Source of the DNA: Candidatus Zhuqueibacterota bacterium
GTDB lineage: Bacteria; Electryoneota; RPQS01
Reading direction: 5' to 3'
DNA: 51,964 nt
Assembly (NCBI GenBank): GCA_003818605.1
Contig: RPQS01000025.1
Coordinates: 1-51,964, forward strand
The stretch's first letter is position 1. Each line of letters starts with the position of its first letter. A program made the position numbers and the translations under genes. Below are positions 8,896 to 18,235 of the stretch, piece by piece. Under the pieces are notes generated by a model. It did not search any database. It saw only the letters and a program-made list of their open reading frames with translations, and was not told the origin of the DNA.

Positions 8896-11451
8896 ATGTA
8901 TTTCGAAAAATTGACGCATTGGGCGCTATTCTTGGCTCTCGCGTTTGTCGTCTCGACGGCTTTTGGGCAACAGCCTGTAGCCCGCAAGAACATGCTGAAT
9001 TCCGGACTTGCCGAAGTCCAAATGACATCGAAGCTCGATCTGCAGACGATAGATCGCATGGGCGGCAACATTGATTGGGTTCAAGGAAACGTGGCTCGGG
9101 TCTATTTACTCCCCGAAGATTTCGAACAACTGCGCGCCTCCGGATTCTCGTTGCAGTGGATTCCTGATGAAGGCAAACTGAGCTTGCAGGACCTGTGGGA
9201 GAAAACGCGGCATACCCGCGATCCGCTCGATGCCTATCATACAAATGACGAAATCCGTACGCAGTTTGCGCTATGGCAGGCGGCATATCCGACTCTCTTC
9301 AAATACGACTCTATCGGCATGTCCGTTTTAGGACGACCCCTTTTAGTCGCCAAGCTCTCGGATTATGTAACCACGGATGAACCGGAAATCGAAGTGAAGT
9401 ACGTGGCCAACATGCATGGCGATGAAACGGTGGGCAAGGAAAATTGTCTCCGGTTTATAGATACACTGCTCACCGGATACGGAATTGATCCCGAATTAAC
9501 TGAGCTGATGACCGATTACGAAATGTGGTTTTTGCCGCTGATGAATCCGGACGGCAACTACAGCTCATCGCGCTACAATGCCAACGGCTATGATTTGAAT
9601 CGTACGTTTCCGGACCGGTGCGACGATTCGGTTAATACGACTACGGGCCGCCCGATTGAAGTGGCCAATGTAATGAACTGGACGGCCAGCCGGAATTTCG
9701 TACTGTCGGCCAATTTCCATGGCGGGGCGTTGGTTGCCAACTACCCGTGGGACAACAACTGCACCGGTGGCGACGTTTATGCTCCGACTCAGGAAGACTG
9801 CTTGTTTGTCTATATAGCCAGGCGCTATTCCTACTACAACACGCCGATGTGGAACAACTCGGCGTTTCCGCCTTGTGGCATCACCCATGGCGCGGACTGG
9901 TACGAACTCAGCGGCGGCATGCAGGATTGGGATTATGTATGGATGGGTGATCGCGAACTGACCCTTGAAATCAGCAATACCAAGAATCCAGCGGCTTCCC
10001 AGCTTGAACAATTCTGGCGTGACAATCGTCAAAGCATGCGTTATTATCTCTTGGAAGCCAAGTACGGCGTGCGCGGAACCGTCACGGACGTGGTATCGGG
10101 GCTGCCCCTGCGGGCGAGCATATCCGTGAATTCCATTCCATATCTGACTTTTAGCAGTGCGCTGCACGGTGAATATTATCGCATGCTTCGGCCCGGAACC
10201 TATTCAATTTCCTTTTCGGTGCCGGGTTACGGATCACAAACTCATTCCGTCACGGTCGCGCCGAATTCCTATACGACGCTGAACGTTCAACTCGGATTAC
10301 CGCCGGATATTGCCGTCAGTCCCGATACGATCCGGACTACGGTGGGCCGTTGCAGTAATGGGAGTGCCTCCTATACTATAATCAATAACGGCGCCGGGCC
10401 GTTGACATGGTCGGCGGTGGAGGGCTATACCAATTACAGCGGATACGGGAGCGCCGTCGGCGGCGACTGGCGATTCATTGACAGCGATCAATCGGACGGA
10501 CCGGTTTATGCTTGGAAAGACATCAGCTCCGCGGGGACTCTGGTCAGCTTTAGTTCGGACGATCAGACTCTGGGGCCGTATTCCGTCGGATTTTCTTTCC
10601 CCTATTTCGGCCAAGCACATACGACATTCAGGATTTGCGGCAACGGATGGATTTCCTTCACGTCCACGTCCACGGCCTATGAGAACGGAATGCTGCCCTC
10701 TTCCGGTGCGCCGCTTAATATGCTGGCGGCATGGTGGGATGATTTGAGTCCGCAGCGTTCGGGAACGCAGGTCAGATATTGGTCGAACAACTCCGATACG
10801 CTGGTTGTGACATTCTCGAATGTGCAGAGTTACAGCGGCAGCGGATTGTATACATTCCAGTTCATTTTGCTCTCGTCGGGCAAGATTGTGTATCAATACA
10901 ATTCGATGGGAACTCTTCGCTTGAATTCTTCAACCATCGGTTTGCAGAACGCCGCGGGTACAAAGGGAATGGCTGTCATCAACAATCAAACGTACATCCA
11001 CGATGCGATGGCTATTGAATTCTGCCCGCATTCGATGATTACTCCGGCTCCGCTGGCAGGAACAGTCGCGCCCATGTCTTCGCAATCGTATGCTGTCAGC
11101 GTAAACACCTGCTGTGTGCCTTTGGGAACGATTGCCGGAATCCTCGCCATTTCATCCAACGATCCGGATTCTCCGACACTTCATGTTCCCGTTGTTATCA
11201 CGGTCGTGGATGCTCCGCCGGACCCGGTCACCGATCTGACGATTTATTCCGAAGGAACAAATGCGCTTCTAAAGTGGAATCCGGTTCCAACGGCATCCGG
11301 CTATCTGGTTTATCGCATGAGCGGAGCCGAACAAGATTACTCCACTGGAGAACTGCTCACGCTCGTACCCATTACCGCCACTTCATACACTGATACGGTT
11401 ACGGCGGCGGCGGCAGGCGTTCGTTTCTATCAGGTTGTTTCCGTCCGCTGA
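8896..11451 (+). CDS. Secreted M14 family zinc carboxypeptidase with nidogen-like domain, Ig-like halves and FnIII-like terminus
   Basis: ATG at 8896 after GAGGA; signal peptide MYFEKLTHWALFLALAFVVSTAFG; M14 motifs NMHGDETVGKE (HxxE), SANFHGG, catalytic Glu in RELTLEIS; carboxypeptidase regulatory-like domain follows. Confidence 0.92.
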   Translation: MYFEKLTHWALFLALAFVVSTAFGQQPVARKNMLNSGLAEVQMTSKLDLQTIDRMGGNIDWVQGNVARVYLLPEDFEQLRASGFSLQWIPDEGKLSLQDLWEKTRHTRDPLDAYHTNDEIRTQFALWQAAYPTLFKYDSIGMSVLGRPLLVAKLSDYVTTDEPEIEVKYVANMHGDETVGKENCLRFIDTLLTGYGIDPELTELMTDYEMWFLPLMNPDGNYSSSRYNANGYDLNRTFPDRCDDSVNTTTGRPIEVANVMNWTASRNFVLSANFHGGALVANYPWDNNCTGGDVYAPTQEDCLFVYIARRYSYYNTPMWNNSAFPPCGITHGADWYELSGGMQDWDYVWMGDRELTLEISNTKNPAASQLEQFWRDNRQSMRYYLLEAKYGVRGTVTDVVSGLPLRASISVNSIPYLTFSSALHGEYYRMLRPGTYSISFSVPGYGSQTHSVTVAPNSYTTLNVQLGLPPDIAVSPDTIRTTVGRCSNGSASYTIINNGAGPLTWSAVEGYTNYSGYGSAVGGDWRFIDSDQSDGPVYAWKDISSAGTLVSFSSDDQTLGPYSVGFSFPYFGQAHTTFRICGNGWISFTSTSTAYENGMLPSSGAPLNMLAAWWDDLSPQRSGTQVRYWSNNSDTLVVTFSNVQSYSGSGLYTFQFILLSSGKIVYQYNSMGTLRLNSSTIGLQNAAGTKGMAVINNQTYIHDAMAIEFCPHSMITPAPLAGTVAPMSSQSYAVSVNTCCVPLGTIAGILAISSNDPDSPTLHVPVVITVVDAPPDPVTDLTIYSEGTNALLKWNPVPTASGYLVYRMSGAEQDYSTGELLTLVPITATSYTDTVTAAAAGVRFYQVVSVR

Positions 11452-11466
11452 ATCTTCATGCAGGTA

Positions 11467-11502
11467 AACAAAAAAGCCCGTTGCAGTGTGGGCTTTTTTG
11501 TT
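11467..11502. terminator. Bidirectional rho-independent terminator between convergent M14 and flavodiiron genes
   Basis: Perfect 13-bp inverted repeat AACAAAAAAGCCC-gttgcagtgt-GGGCTTTTTTGTT with A/T tracts on both sides. Confidence 0.92.
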
Positions 11503-11525
11503 GTCCGAAATTTCGTAAGCCTGTG

Positions 11526-12737
11526 CTATGGAGCGGCGACTTCAGCAAGCTTGTGCGCCGTCTGCAATCCTAAAGCGTAGCATTCCTGAATCGTTGTCTT
11601 ATCCGGCAGATAGCGGATTTTTAAACCGTCGCTAACCAAAGCGACTTTCATTACCGTCAGAATGGATTTGATCTCTTCAACAGCCGTCCCGTTCCATCCG
11701 TACGAGCCAAATGCGGCTCCGATCAAATTCGCGGGTTTTAGTCCTTTCAAATACGTCAACACGTCGGCTACCGTTGGAAAAAGACCATCGTTGAGTGTCG
11801 GGCTTCCCACTAAAAGCGCGCCTGCTTCCAACACCTCAGTTGCCACGTCGCTGCGGCTGTACTTGCGAAGCGGCATGTATTTCACTTCCGTTCCGCCGGC
11901 GGCAAGTCCTTCGCAAATTGCCAGCGCCATTTTTTCCGTGCTGCCCCACATCGTATCAAACACAACGACCGCTTTGCGTGTGGGTTTCTTCGCGGCCCAG
12001 CATCCGTAGCGATCCAGTATCCACTGCCTATCCTGTTCGCGCCGCCAGACCGGACCGTGATCCGGAGCGATCAGGTCAAATGGAATTCCGGAGGTCTTGA
12101 CTTTTTCCAGTAATTTCGTAATGCGCGGACTGAACGGCATCAGAATATTGGCATAGTATCGCGCGGCTTCGGATTCGAGAACTCCGTGCGCGATTTCATC
12201 GGCGAACCGTTCGCGCGAAGCCAAATGCATGCCGAAAGCGTCCTGCGAAAAAAGCAGCTTGTCTTCTTCCAAATACGAGAACATGCTGTCGGGCCAATGC
12301 AGCATGCGTGTTTCCGTGAAGGTCAGCGTCAAATCGCCCAACTTCAGGCTCTCGCCGTCTTTGACGGCGGTAATCTTGTCCAAATGATAATAGTCGGCCA
12401 GAGCCTTGACGCCCATGGCGGATGCAAATACTTTTTCCGGTTTCGCCAATTCGATAATTTCGGGCAGGCAGCCCGTATGATCCATTTCCGAATGGTTGGA
12501 AATGATATAGCTGATCTCCCGCGGTTCGACCACCGACATCACGCGCGCCAGCATTTCGCTGCGGAACGGAGCCTTCACCGTGTCCACCAACGTGATTTTC
12601 CCGCCTAAAATGAGATAGGCATTGTACGTTGATCCACTCGGCGTGGCATAACCGTGAAAATCCTGAAGTGTCCAATCTATCGCTCCCACCCACCACACAT
12701 GGTCACTGATCTGAACCGCTTTGAAGACATCGCTCAC
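11526..12737 (-). CDS. Flavodiiron protein (A-type flavoprotein; O2/NO reductase family)
   Basis: Metallo-beta-lactamase diiron motif SNHSEMDHTGCLPE plus C-terminal flavodoxin domain (VVFDTMWGSTEKMA, AFGSYGWNGTAVEEI). Confidence 0.93.
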   Translation of the reverse strand: MSDVFKAVQISDHVWWVGAIDWTLQDFHGYATPSGSTYNAYLILGGKITLVDTVKAPFRSEMLARVMSVVEPREISYIISNHSEMDHTGCLPEIIELAKPEKVFASAMGVKALADYYHLDKITAVKDGESLKLGDLTLTFTETRMLHWPDSMFSYLEEDKLLFSQDAFGMHLASRERFADEIAHGVLESEAARYYANILMPFSPRITKLLEKVKTSGIPFDLIAPDHGPVWRREQDRQWILDRYGCWAAKKPTRKAVVVFDTMWGSTEKMALAICEGLAAGGTEVKYMPLRKYSRSDVATEVLEAGALLVGSPTLNDGLFPTVADVLTYLKGLKPANLIGAAFGSYGWNGTAVEEIKSILTVMKVALVSDGLKIRYLPDKTTIQECYALGLQTAHKLAEVAAP

Positions 12738-12778
12738 AATCGGCCTCCCTTGTTATTGTAGATCAATGGGTCGGCTTT

Positions 12779-12807
12779 AAGATACAAACAACCGTTTGGA
12801 AAGTCAA
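12779..12807 (-). promoter_or_regulatory. Putative sigma70-type promoter for flavodiiron gene
   Basis: Minus strand TTGACT - 17 nt - TATCTT, upstream of start at 12737. Confidence 0.6.
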
Positions 12808-12825
12808 GTTGCGTTTACGGCTGAA

Positions 12826-12855
12826 TAAAAAGCGCGGAGTCAGAAGACTCCGCGC
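12826..12855 (-). terminator. Rho-independent terminator downstream of second C25 gene
   Basis: 9-bp perfect stem GCGCGGAGT-cagaag-ACTCCGCGC followed by TTTTT on minus strand. Confidence 0.82.
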
Positions 12856-12891
12856 CGCATTTCTGTCGGGGATCAATGATGCCAAAGCGGC

Positions 12892-15800
12892 CTATTCCGT
12901 AGCCGATTGCACCTGATAGAATTGCCGGATTCCGGCCGTGTCCGTTCGCGCCACGTTCATGAGCGTATCGGATGTGCTTTGGAAAAACGTGTATGGGCCT
13001 TCAATAGCCGTGGAGCAATAGACTTTATACAGCGGGACTCCCAAATTTGTCCAGGACAAACGCACGTAGTCGCCCTCGACTTGCGATACGACCTGTGGCG
13101 GAACCAGCGTGAATCCGTGCGCGCGAATCAGGCGATTACCGCTGCGTGCGGACGAGGCGGCGGATTCTTCGCTGTACCAAACGCTGTCGCAGGGATCGTA
13201 CACGTATGACCTTCCCGCCGCCGTACTGCTGGTATCGTGCAAAAACGCCTCATAATGACCGGATGCCGGATTCGACACGGCGACATAGAACGATCCGGTC
13301 AGCGCCAACGGATCTCCATCTTCATCGTATGTGGCTGCGTAAGTCCAATTGTCCGGACTGCGCGGCATCCCGCCAACTTCATTGCCGATACTCCCGACTT
13401 GTTTGCTGAGCAGAAGACTGCCCGGCAGATTATCCGGCCCGTCGGCATTTAAGATTTGCACTTCAAGAAGCGAATGCGTCGTATCAGGGTGTTCCGCCGA
13501 TATGCCGATGTTCACTCCGTAAAGAAGAAACGGCACGCCGGTGGGATCGAATTTCACGGCCCAGCGATAATCCCTGTTTTCCGACCAGTGGGCGGCCTCC
13601 GCCGTGCCGTCGTCATAGACCAATTCATTGACGCAGCCCGGTCTCGCGTCGAAAGTAAAAGTATCGGTTTGGGCGACAGCCGCTTCCGCATCTTGTACGC
13701 GGATGAAATAGACATACGCGTCTTCCGCGAAGGGGCCGACGGTGGCGGCGTATTCATCCGGATTTGCCGTGGCGATGAGATCCGCCGAATCGGCGGCTCC
13801 GCCCAGGGGCCAGTAAATCATCCGTACTGTAAATCCCGAAGCGTCATCCGTTGCGATTGCGGTTACCGTGAACGACTCCAACATCTGGTCATGCAGAGGA
13901 TCATGGAGAACTGCTGGCGGATCATTGGGCATGACAACGGTGAATGGACCGTCAGAAACATCGCTCGCCGCGGGATAACTCAGGCTCGAAACGCGGATCC
14001 GCGCGTTTCCCGAAGTCGGCGGTGCTGCGTACCATTCAAAGATGCCGTCATTACCCGTGTTGGGAGCTAACGTATCCCATAAGCCCGCCGGATAATCCCG
14101 GTTGAGTTCGATGCAGACGTCGCCGGTCACGTTTTGCGATGTCCATTGAATGTAATACGGATTGTCAATGATCCACGTTTCGCCGCCGTTCGGTACGGCA
14201 ACCGTAATCGTCCGCAAAGCAATCGTGAAATTCGCCGCGGAGGTATCGCCGACACCGGTTTGCACTGTGCCCGCGATACGCACGCGCGCGGTGGTGGATA
14301 CGTCCCCCGCCACCGTCCACGGATGCGATCCGTCATTCGGCGTGCTGGCGATAATCGTTTCCCACGAAGCTTCGGGATAGCTGCGATTGATTTCGATTTT
14401 GATGTTTTCCGTCAGATTTTCCGACGTCCACTTGATGCTGTCCAAATCTTCCACATACCAGATTTCACCGCCGTTGGGAGTAGTCAAATACAAGTGCGGA
14501 ACTGCGGAAACGACCGGAATGTTCGCCGTATAGGTGACCTTGTTGAAAGCCGTCGCGGCTAATTTTAAAGTCTGACCGGCGAGCGGTGTTCCACTGATCG
14601 TGATGGTTGCAAGGCCGCTTCCGTTTGTGTAAGCCGCCCCGTAGATCGTGTCGTTTCTCGTTAAAGCGCATAATGCGCCGGATACGCCGGTGACCGTTAC
14701 ATTAAACGTGGTTTGACCCTGCGCGAACTGCGAAGCATGACTGACCGACATAGCAGTCGGAGTTTTCGTGCGTACTTGAACGGAAGGGTCGCCGAAAATA
14801 TGCCATGTGTTGAACATAGCGGCGCCCGCTGTTCCATTCAGATCAATCATCTTGCACGAAGCGTTGAAGCAGATTCCGCCAAAGGTGGTTTTACTCTGTG
14901 CGCAGACAATATCCGTGGCTTCATCCTGGGCGTCCATCGGGGGCAGCCAGGATTGATTGACCGACGCCATATACGTTGCCAGCGCGCCGATCGGCTGGCC
15001 GGAGCGCACGGAGCGAAGCCAGTATTCCGCGAAGCACGTTGTATTGTGGAACTGACCATTGACGCAGGCAACACTGAAAATGAACGGCAGCAGATTGTCA
15101 TTGGTCAGGTTGGTGATATTCGTATTGTTGAAGCCGGTCGTTGACCAGGAAGTGGTGCTGCCGTGGCCTATATAATTCACGAATCCGCGTCCGGCATTCA
15201 ACGCCGTGCTCACCTGCGCGGCCGTCGCGCCCGGATCGTAGATCTGATCTACCGATGTATATCCATATCCTAAAAGATCCGTGCGGATATAGCCCATATG
15301 CTCGTAATCAATCTCGCCGCCGTTGTGGCCGATGCCATCCCCTTCGGCGGAGGCAATTCCCGTTGCGCGCTGGCACCAGCTTGCCCCGGTGGTTGCGTCG
15401 CGTTCGTATTCGATGCTGCGTTCGACTTGAGTATTCACATGTGCAATGAGCTGAGCGGAAAAACGTCCGATAAAAATGTCGGGATAGTTATCGGCGCCCG
15501 CGACCTTCGCGTATTTCGGATCGCATGCGCTGTCCGAAGACATAATGGTCGCTACCTGCGCGGCATCTCCGACTAACAGCGCGTATGCGAGATTTCCGCT
15601 CGTGCTCGTATAGAAATTCTGGATGTAGTTCTTGATGGACGTGGAATTGTTCCCGATGGTCGAGACGTTGACCATCGTGGTCTTGATTCCCTTCTGAATC
15701 TTCCAACTGTAGAACGGCTGCATGGCCGTGCGGAAGGAATCGGCGGTGATAATGAGCATCTCGCCCTGTTCATCCACGGCCGTATAGCGGGAATCTTTTT

Positions 15801-16494
15801 CTTGAAGAGTTCCGTAGTTCAGAAAATGCCGTTGATAGAGCAGATTAAAAGCGGGATCCACTTTCGTGAACGGCGCGCGGCGCTCGAATACGTTTTTCCG
15901 TCCCTGTCCCGAAGATTCTACGGCAACGGTGACGGACGTGTAGACGCGCAGCGTTTGCGTGACGGGCATATATTGAAAAGCGTAAACTTCGATCACGGTT
16001 CCGCGCAGATCGCGCAAAATGTACGGCTCGCGCAAGGCGACGGTCTGACCGGGATACCAACGTTGACTTTCGTAGACCGAACCAAACGAATACGGAACAG
16101 TTGCGGGATCAATATTGCGGGACAGATTGCCTTTCGAGGGGGCAATCGGCATGGATGGATAATCCGTAAACTGCGATGCGACAATCTTGATCTCCATTTC
16201 CGCATCATCCGGAATAATAATACTCCGGCAGATGCGCGGCAGATCGGGTTCTCCGGCATTCAAAAAATGCGCTTCGCGTCCGCAATTCACCGTATAGTAA
16301 TTCTGGCCGCTGATTTCCACGGCATCACGCGTGAATGCGTTCACGTCGAACCGCACGACGGTCCGCGAACCACTCGACTCGAGTACGTTGACTGATACAT
16401 CCTGAGCGGCGGAATTCAGTTCTACGCGCTCGGCAGCCCAACCCCATGCAGGCAGTGCAAGCAACATGACGAATAGAATCCAAACATGCTTCAT
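12892..16494 (-). CDS. Secreted gingipain-like C25 family cysteine peptidase with tandem PNGGE-W repeats and FnIII-like terminus
   Basis: Signal peptide MKHVWILFVMLLALPAWGWA; C25 motifs YALLVGDAAQVA, NYIGHGSTTSW (His), FIFSVACVNGQF (Cys); SD GAGGAAA upstream of ATG. Confidence 0.9.
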   Translation of the reverse strand: MKHVWILFVMLLALPAWGWAAERVELNSAAQDVSVNVLESSGSRTVVRFDVNAFTRDAVEISGQNYYTVNCGREAHFLNAGEPDLPRICRSIIIPDDAEMEIKIVASQFTDYPSMPIAPSKGNLSRNIDPATVPYSFGSVYESQRWYPGQTVALREPYILRDLRGTVIEVYAFQYMPVTQTLRVYTSVTVAVESSGQGRKNVFERRAPFTKVDPAFNLLYQRHFLNYGTLQEKDSRYTAVDEQGEMLIITADSFRTAMQPFYSWKIQKGIKTTMVNVSTIGNNSTSIKNYIQNFYTSTSGNLAYALLVGDAAQVATIMSSDSACDPKYAKVAGADNYPDIFIGRFSAQLIAHVNTQVERSIEYERDATTGASWCQRATGIASAEGDGIGHNGGEIDYEHMGYIRTDLLGYGYTSVDQIYDPGATAAQVSTALNAGRGFVNYIGHGSTTSWSTTGFNNTNITNLTNDNLLPFIFSVACVNGQFHNTTCFAEYWLRSVRSGQPIGALATYMASVNQSWLPPMDAQDEATDIVCAQSKTTFGGICFNASCKMIDLNGTAGAAMFNTWHIFGDPSVQVRTKTPTAMSVSHASQFAQGQTTFNVTVTGVSGALCALTRNDTIYGAAYTNGSGLATITISGTPLAGQTLKLAATAFNKVTYTANIPVVSAVPHLYLTTPNGGEIWYVEDLDSIKWTSENLTENIKIEINRSYPEASWETIIASTPNDGSHPWTVAGDVSTTARVRIAGTVQTGVGDTSAANFTIALRTITVAVPNGGETWIIDNPYYIQWTSQNVTGDVCIELNRDYPAGLWDTLAPNTGNDGIFEWYAAPPTSGNARIRVSSLSYPAASDVSDGPFTVVMPNDPPAVLHDPLHDQMLESFTVTAIATDDASGFTVRMIYWPLGGAADSADLIATANPDEYAATVGPFAEDAYVYFIRVQDAEAAVAQTDTFTFDARPGCVNELVYDDGTAEAAHWSENRDYRWAVKFDPTGVPFLLYGVNIGISAEHPDTTHSLLEVQILNADGPDNLPGSLLLSKQVGSIGNEVGGMPRSPDNWTYAATYDEDGDPLALTGSFYVAVSNPASGHYEAFLHDTSSTAAGRSYVYDPCDSVWYSEESAASSARSGNRLIRAHGFTLVPPQVVSQVEGDYVRLSWTNLGVPLYKVYCSTAIEGPYTFFQSTSDTLMNVARTDTAGIRQFYQVQSATE

Positions 16495-16511
16495 GCGTCA
16501 TTTCCTCATAC

Positions 16512-16529
16512 TGTGCCGGTTTCGGCACA
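16512..16529 (-). repeat. 7-bp inverted repeat (TGTGCCG-gttt-CGGCACA) in the 5' leader of the second C25 gene
   Basis: Perfect stem 18 nt upstream of the start codon, just upstream of the Shine-Dalgarno. Confidence 0.5.
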
Positions 16530-16641
16530 AAGTGTTGTCAGTAATCCTGACCCGATGTTAACTCAGGATGCCGCGCAACGAGTTCAGTACAAAAATTTAA
16601 CCAATTTACGACCTGTTTACAAGTGAAAACAGAGGTCTTAT

Positions 16642-16684
16642 AAAAAAACCGAAACGGGAAACCCTCTTCGTTTCACGCTTCGGT
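16642..16684 (-). terminator. Probable rho-independent terminator downstream of orphan secreted protein gene
   Basis: Minus strand CCGAAGCG...CGTTTCGG (one G-U) followed by TTTTTTT. Confidence 0.65.
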
Positions 16685-16757
16685 ATATTGTATAATCTGT
16701 TTTTATAGATAATTAGCTGTCGGTGCGGGGAGGCACTATTCCGGCGATGATATTATC

Positions 16758-18164
16758 TTACTCCGGGGTTGCTGTTACATAAAAGAAATGTATACCGGTG
16801 TTTGCCCGAAGGTCGAAGGTATGGTTATTCACTGGAGTCTGCCCGATGTGAGTGTATTCGCCTTCGTACGCTTCGGCTCCATAGATATGATATGTTACCG
16901 CACCGGCCGCCGCTTCCCAGCGGAGCCGCACGATATTCTGTTGGAGGATAAATGTACAGGTCAGATTTGTCACAGAGTCGCAAAGAACTGCCGCACGGCA
17001 GACATTTATCGTATTACCGTTGTGCATGAGTATTCTGTCCGCGACGCCGGGATATTTCAATACATTGAATGTTGATCCCCACATGCGATTTGTTTGCCCT
17101 AACTGCATTCCCGTCTCTGCATCAAATACGCGGAATAGACCGTTATACCATACTAATATGCGTTCGTTTCCGCTGGTATCTACTTTTGCTGTCCAAAGAT
17201 TTTCATTAGCCGTAGCCATTTCCGGATTCGACCAGAGCACTTCGTAGGTGTAGTGATCGAAGGCTGTCCCTTCCGGCGTAATTAAACGCTTCACACCGTT
17301 TCTGTCCATTTGTGGAACCGCATAGCCTCTCAGGCAGGGATGAGAATCGGCACAAAATGGATAGGCGGGCTGTCCCGGTTGTCCGATGTCCACAGTGGTC
17401 ATTTGAGAGCGAAAAACGTCATCGCATATCGGTTCATATCCCGAGCAGAGGAGACGATAATATCCGGAGACAACAAACTGCAGTGTGCGATAGTCTGAAA
17501 ACGGGCGTATATAATAACTGTCGCTAAACCCCGTATGTGTAAAGTATGGACAGTTTAACCCCTCGAAAGTCGTCCCTGTCATATTTTCTGAATAGCCGTT
17601 TTCCAGTGAGCTGTCCCATTCATGAATCCTCTTGCTCCACATTAAAATATCGTTCTTGTGGGGGGGAGGGGGCCAGACCGCCAGATCGCCAATATAGGCA
17701 TACATGGCACCATGACTACGTTCCTCCGAAACTCCTATTATGCGTGTGTGGATGAATGGCTCTGCCCAGGTATTCGCCTGTAGATCAACAGTGACGACGT
17801 AAAGATTCTGTTTGGGGAACGCTTGGACATCCGGGTTGTAGAAAAACGATCCTTTATATGTGATAACAACACCCAAATCCATTTCGCCCGGCCCCGTTTT
17901 CATCAGGCATAATTTGCACATACCCGAAGCGACTGAATCAGGAATGGCAAGATACCGCGGGGCTTGACCATGTTCCGGGACATAGCAAAGCGAATCCCCT
18001 CTCACATAGGCATACCCGTATGTGCGAGCATTAGTCCATCGTTGAAAATCGCAGTAATATCCCGGAATCGAAATGCTGCAATCCAATACCATTGTGTATT
18101 CGGCGAAAGCCGGATACCGGCACAGCACGAATATAATGATATTGCAGTATATGAATTTACGCAT
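16758..18164 (-). CDS. Secreted protein of unknown function with FnIII-like C-terminal module
   Basis: Internal ATG at 18164: MRKFIYCNIIIFVLCRYPAFAEYTMVLDCSISIPGYYCDFQRWTN..., signal peptide; the track's N-terminal extension overlaps the methyltransferase gene and is unlikely. Confidence 0.8.
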   Translation of the reverse strand: MRKFIYCNIIIFVLCRYPAFAEYTMVLDCSISIPGYYCDFQRWTNARTYGYAYVRGDSLCYVPEHGQAPRYLAIPDSVASGMCKLCLMKTGPGEMDLGVVITYKGSFFYNPDVQAFPKQNLYVVTVDLQANTWAEPFIHTRIIGVSEERSHGAMYAYIGDLAVWPPPPHKNDILMWSKRIHEWDSSLENGYSENMTGTTFEGLNCPYFTHTGFSDSYYIRPFSDYRTLQFVVSGYYRLLCSGYEPICDDVFRSQMTTVDIGQPGQPAYPFCADSHPCLRGYAVPQMDRNGVKRLITPEGTAFDHYTYEVLWSNPEMATANENLWTAKVDTSGNERILVWYNGLFRVFDAETGMQLGQTNRMWGSTFNVLKYPGVADRILMHNGNTINVCRAAVLCDSVTNLTCTFILQQNIVRLRWEAAAGAVTYHIYGAEAYEGEYTHIGQTPVNNHTFDLRANTGIHFFYVTATPE

Positions 18165-18188
18165 TGTGCATAATCCGATGTTATACGC

Positions 18189-18217
18189 AATATATTGAAC
18201 GGTTGGCCGGTTGTCAA
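18189..18217 (-). promoter_or_regulatory. Sigma70-type promoter for orphan secreted protein gene
   Basis: Minus strand TTGACA - 17 nt (accggccaaccgttcaa) - TATATT, 25 nt upstream of ATG at 18164. Confidence 0.75.
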
Positions 18218-18235
18218 TAGATTCCAATAAAATAC

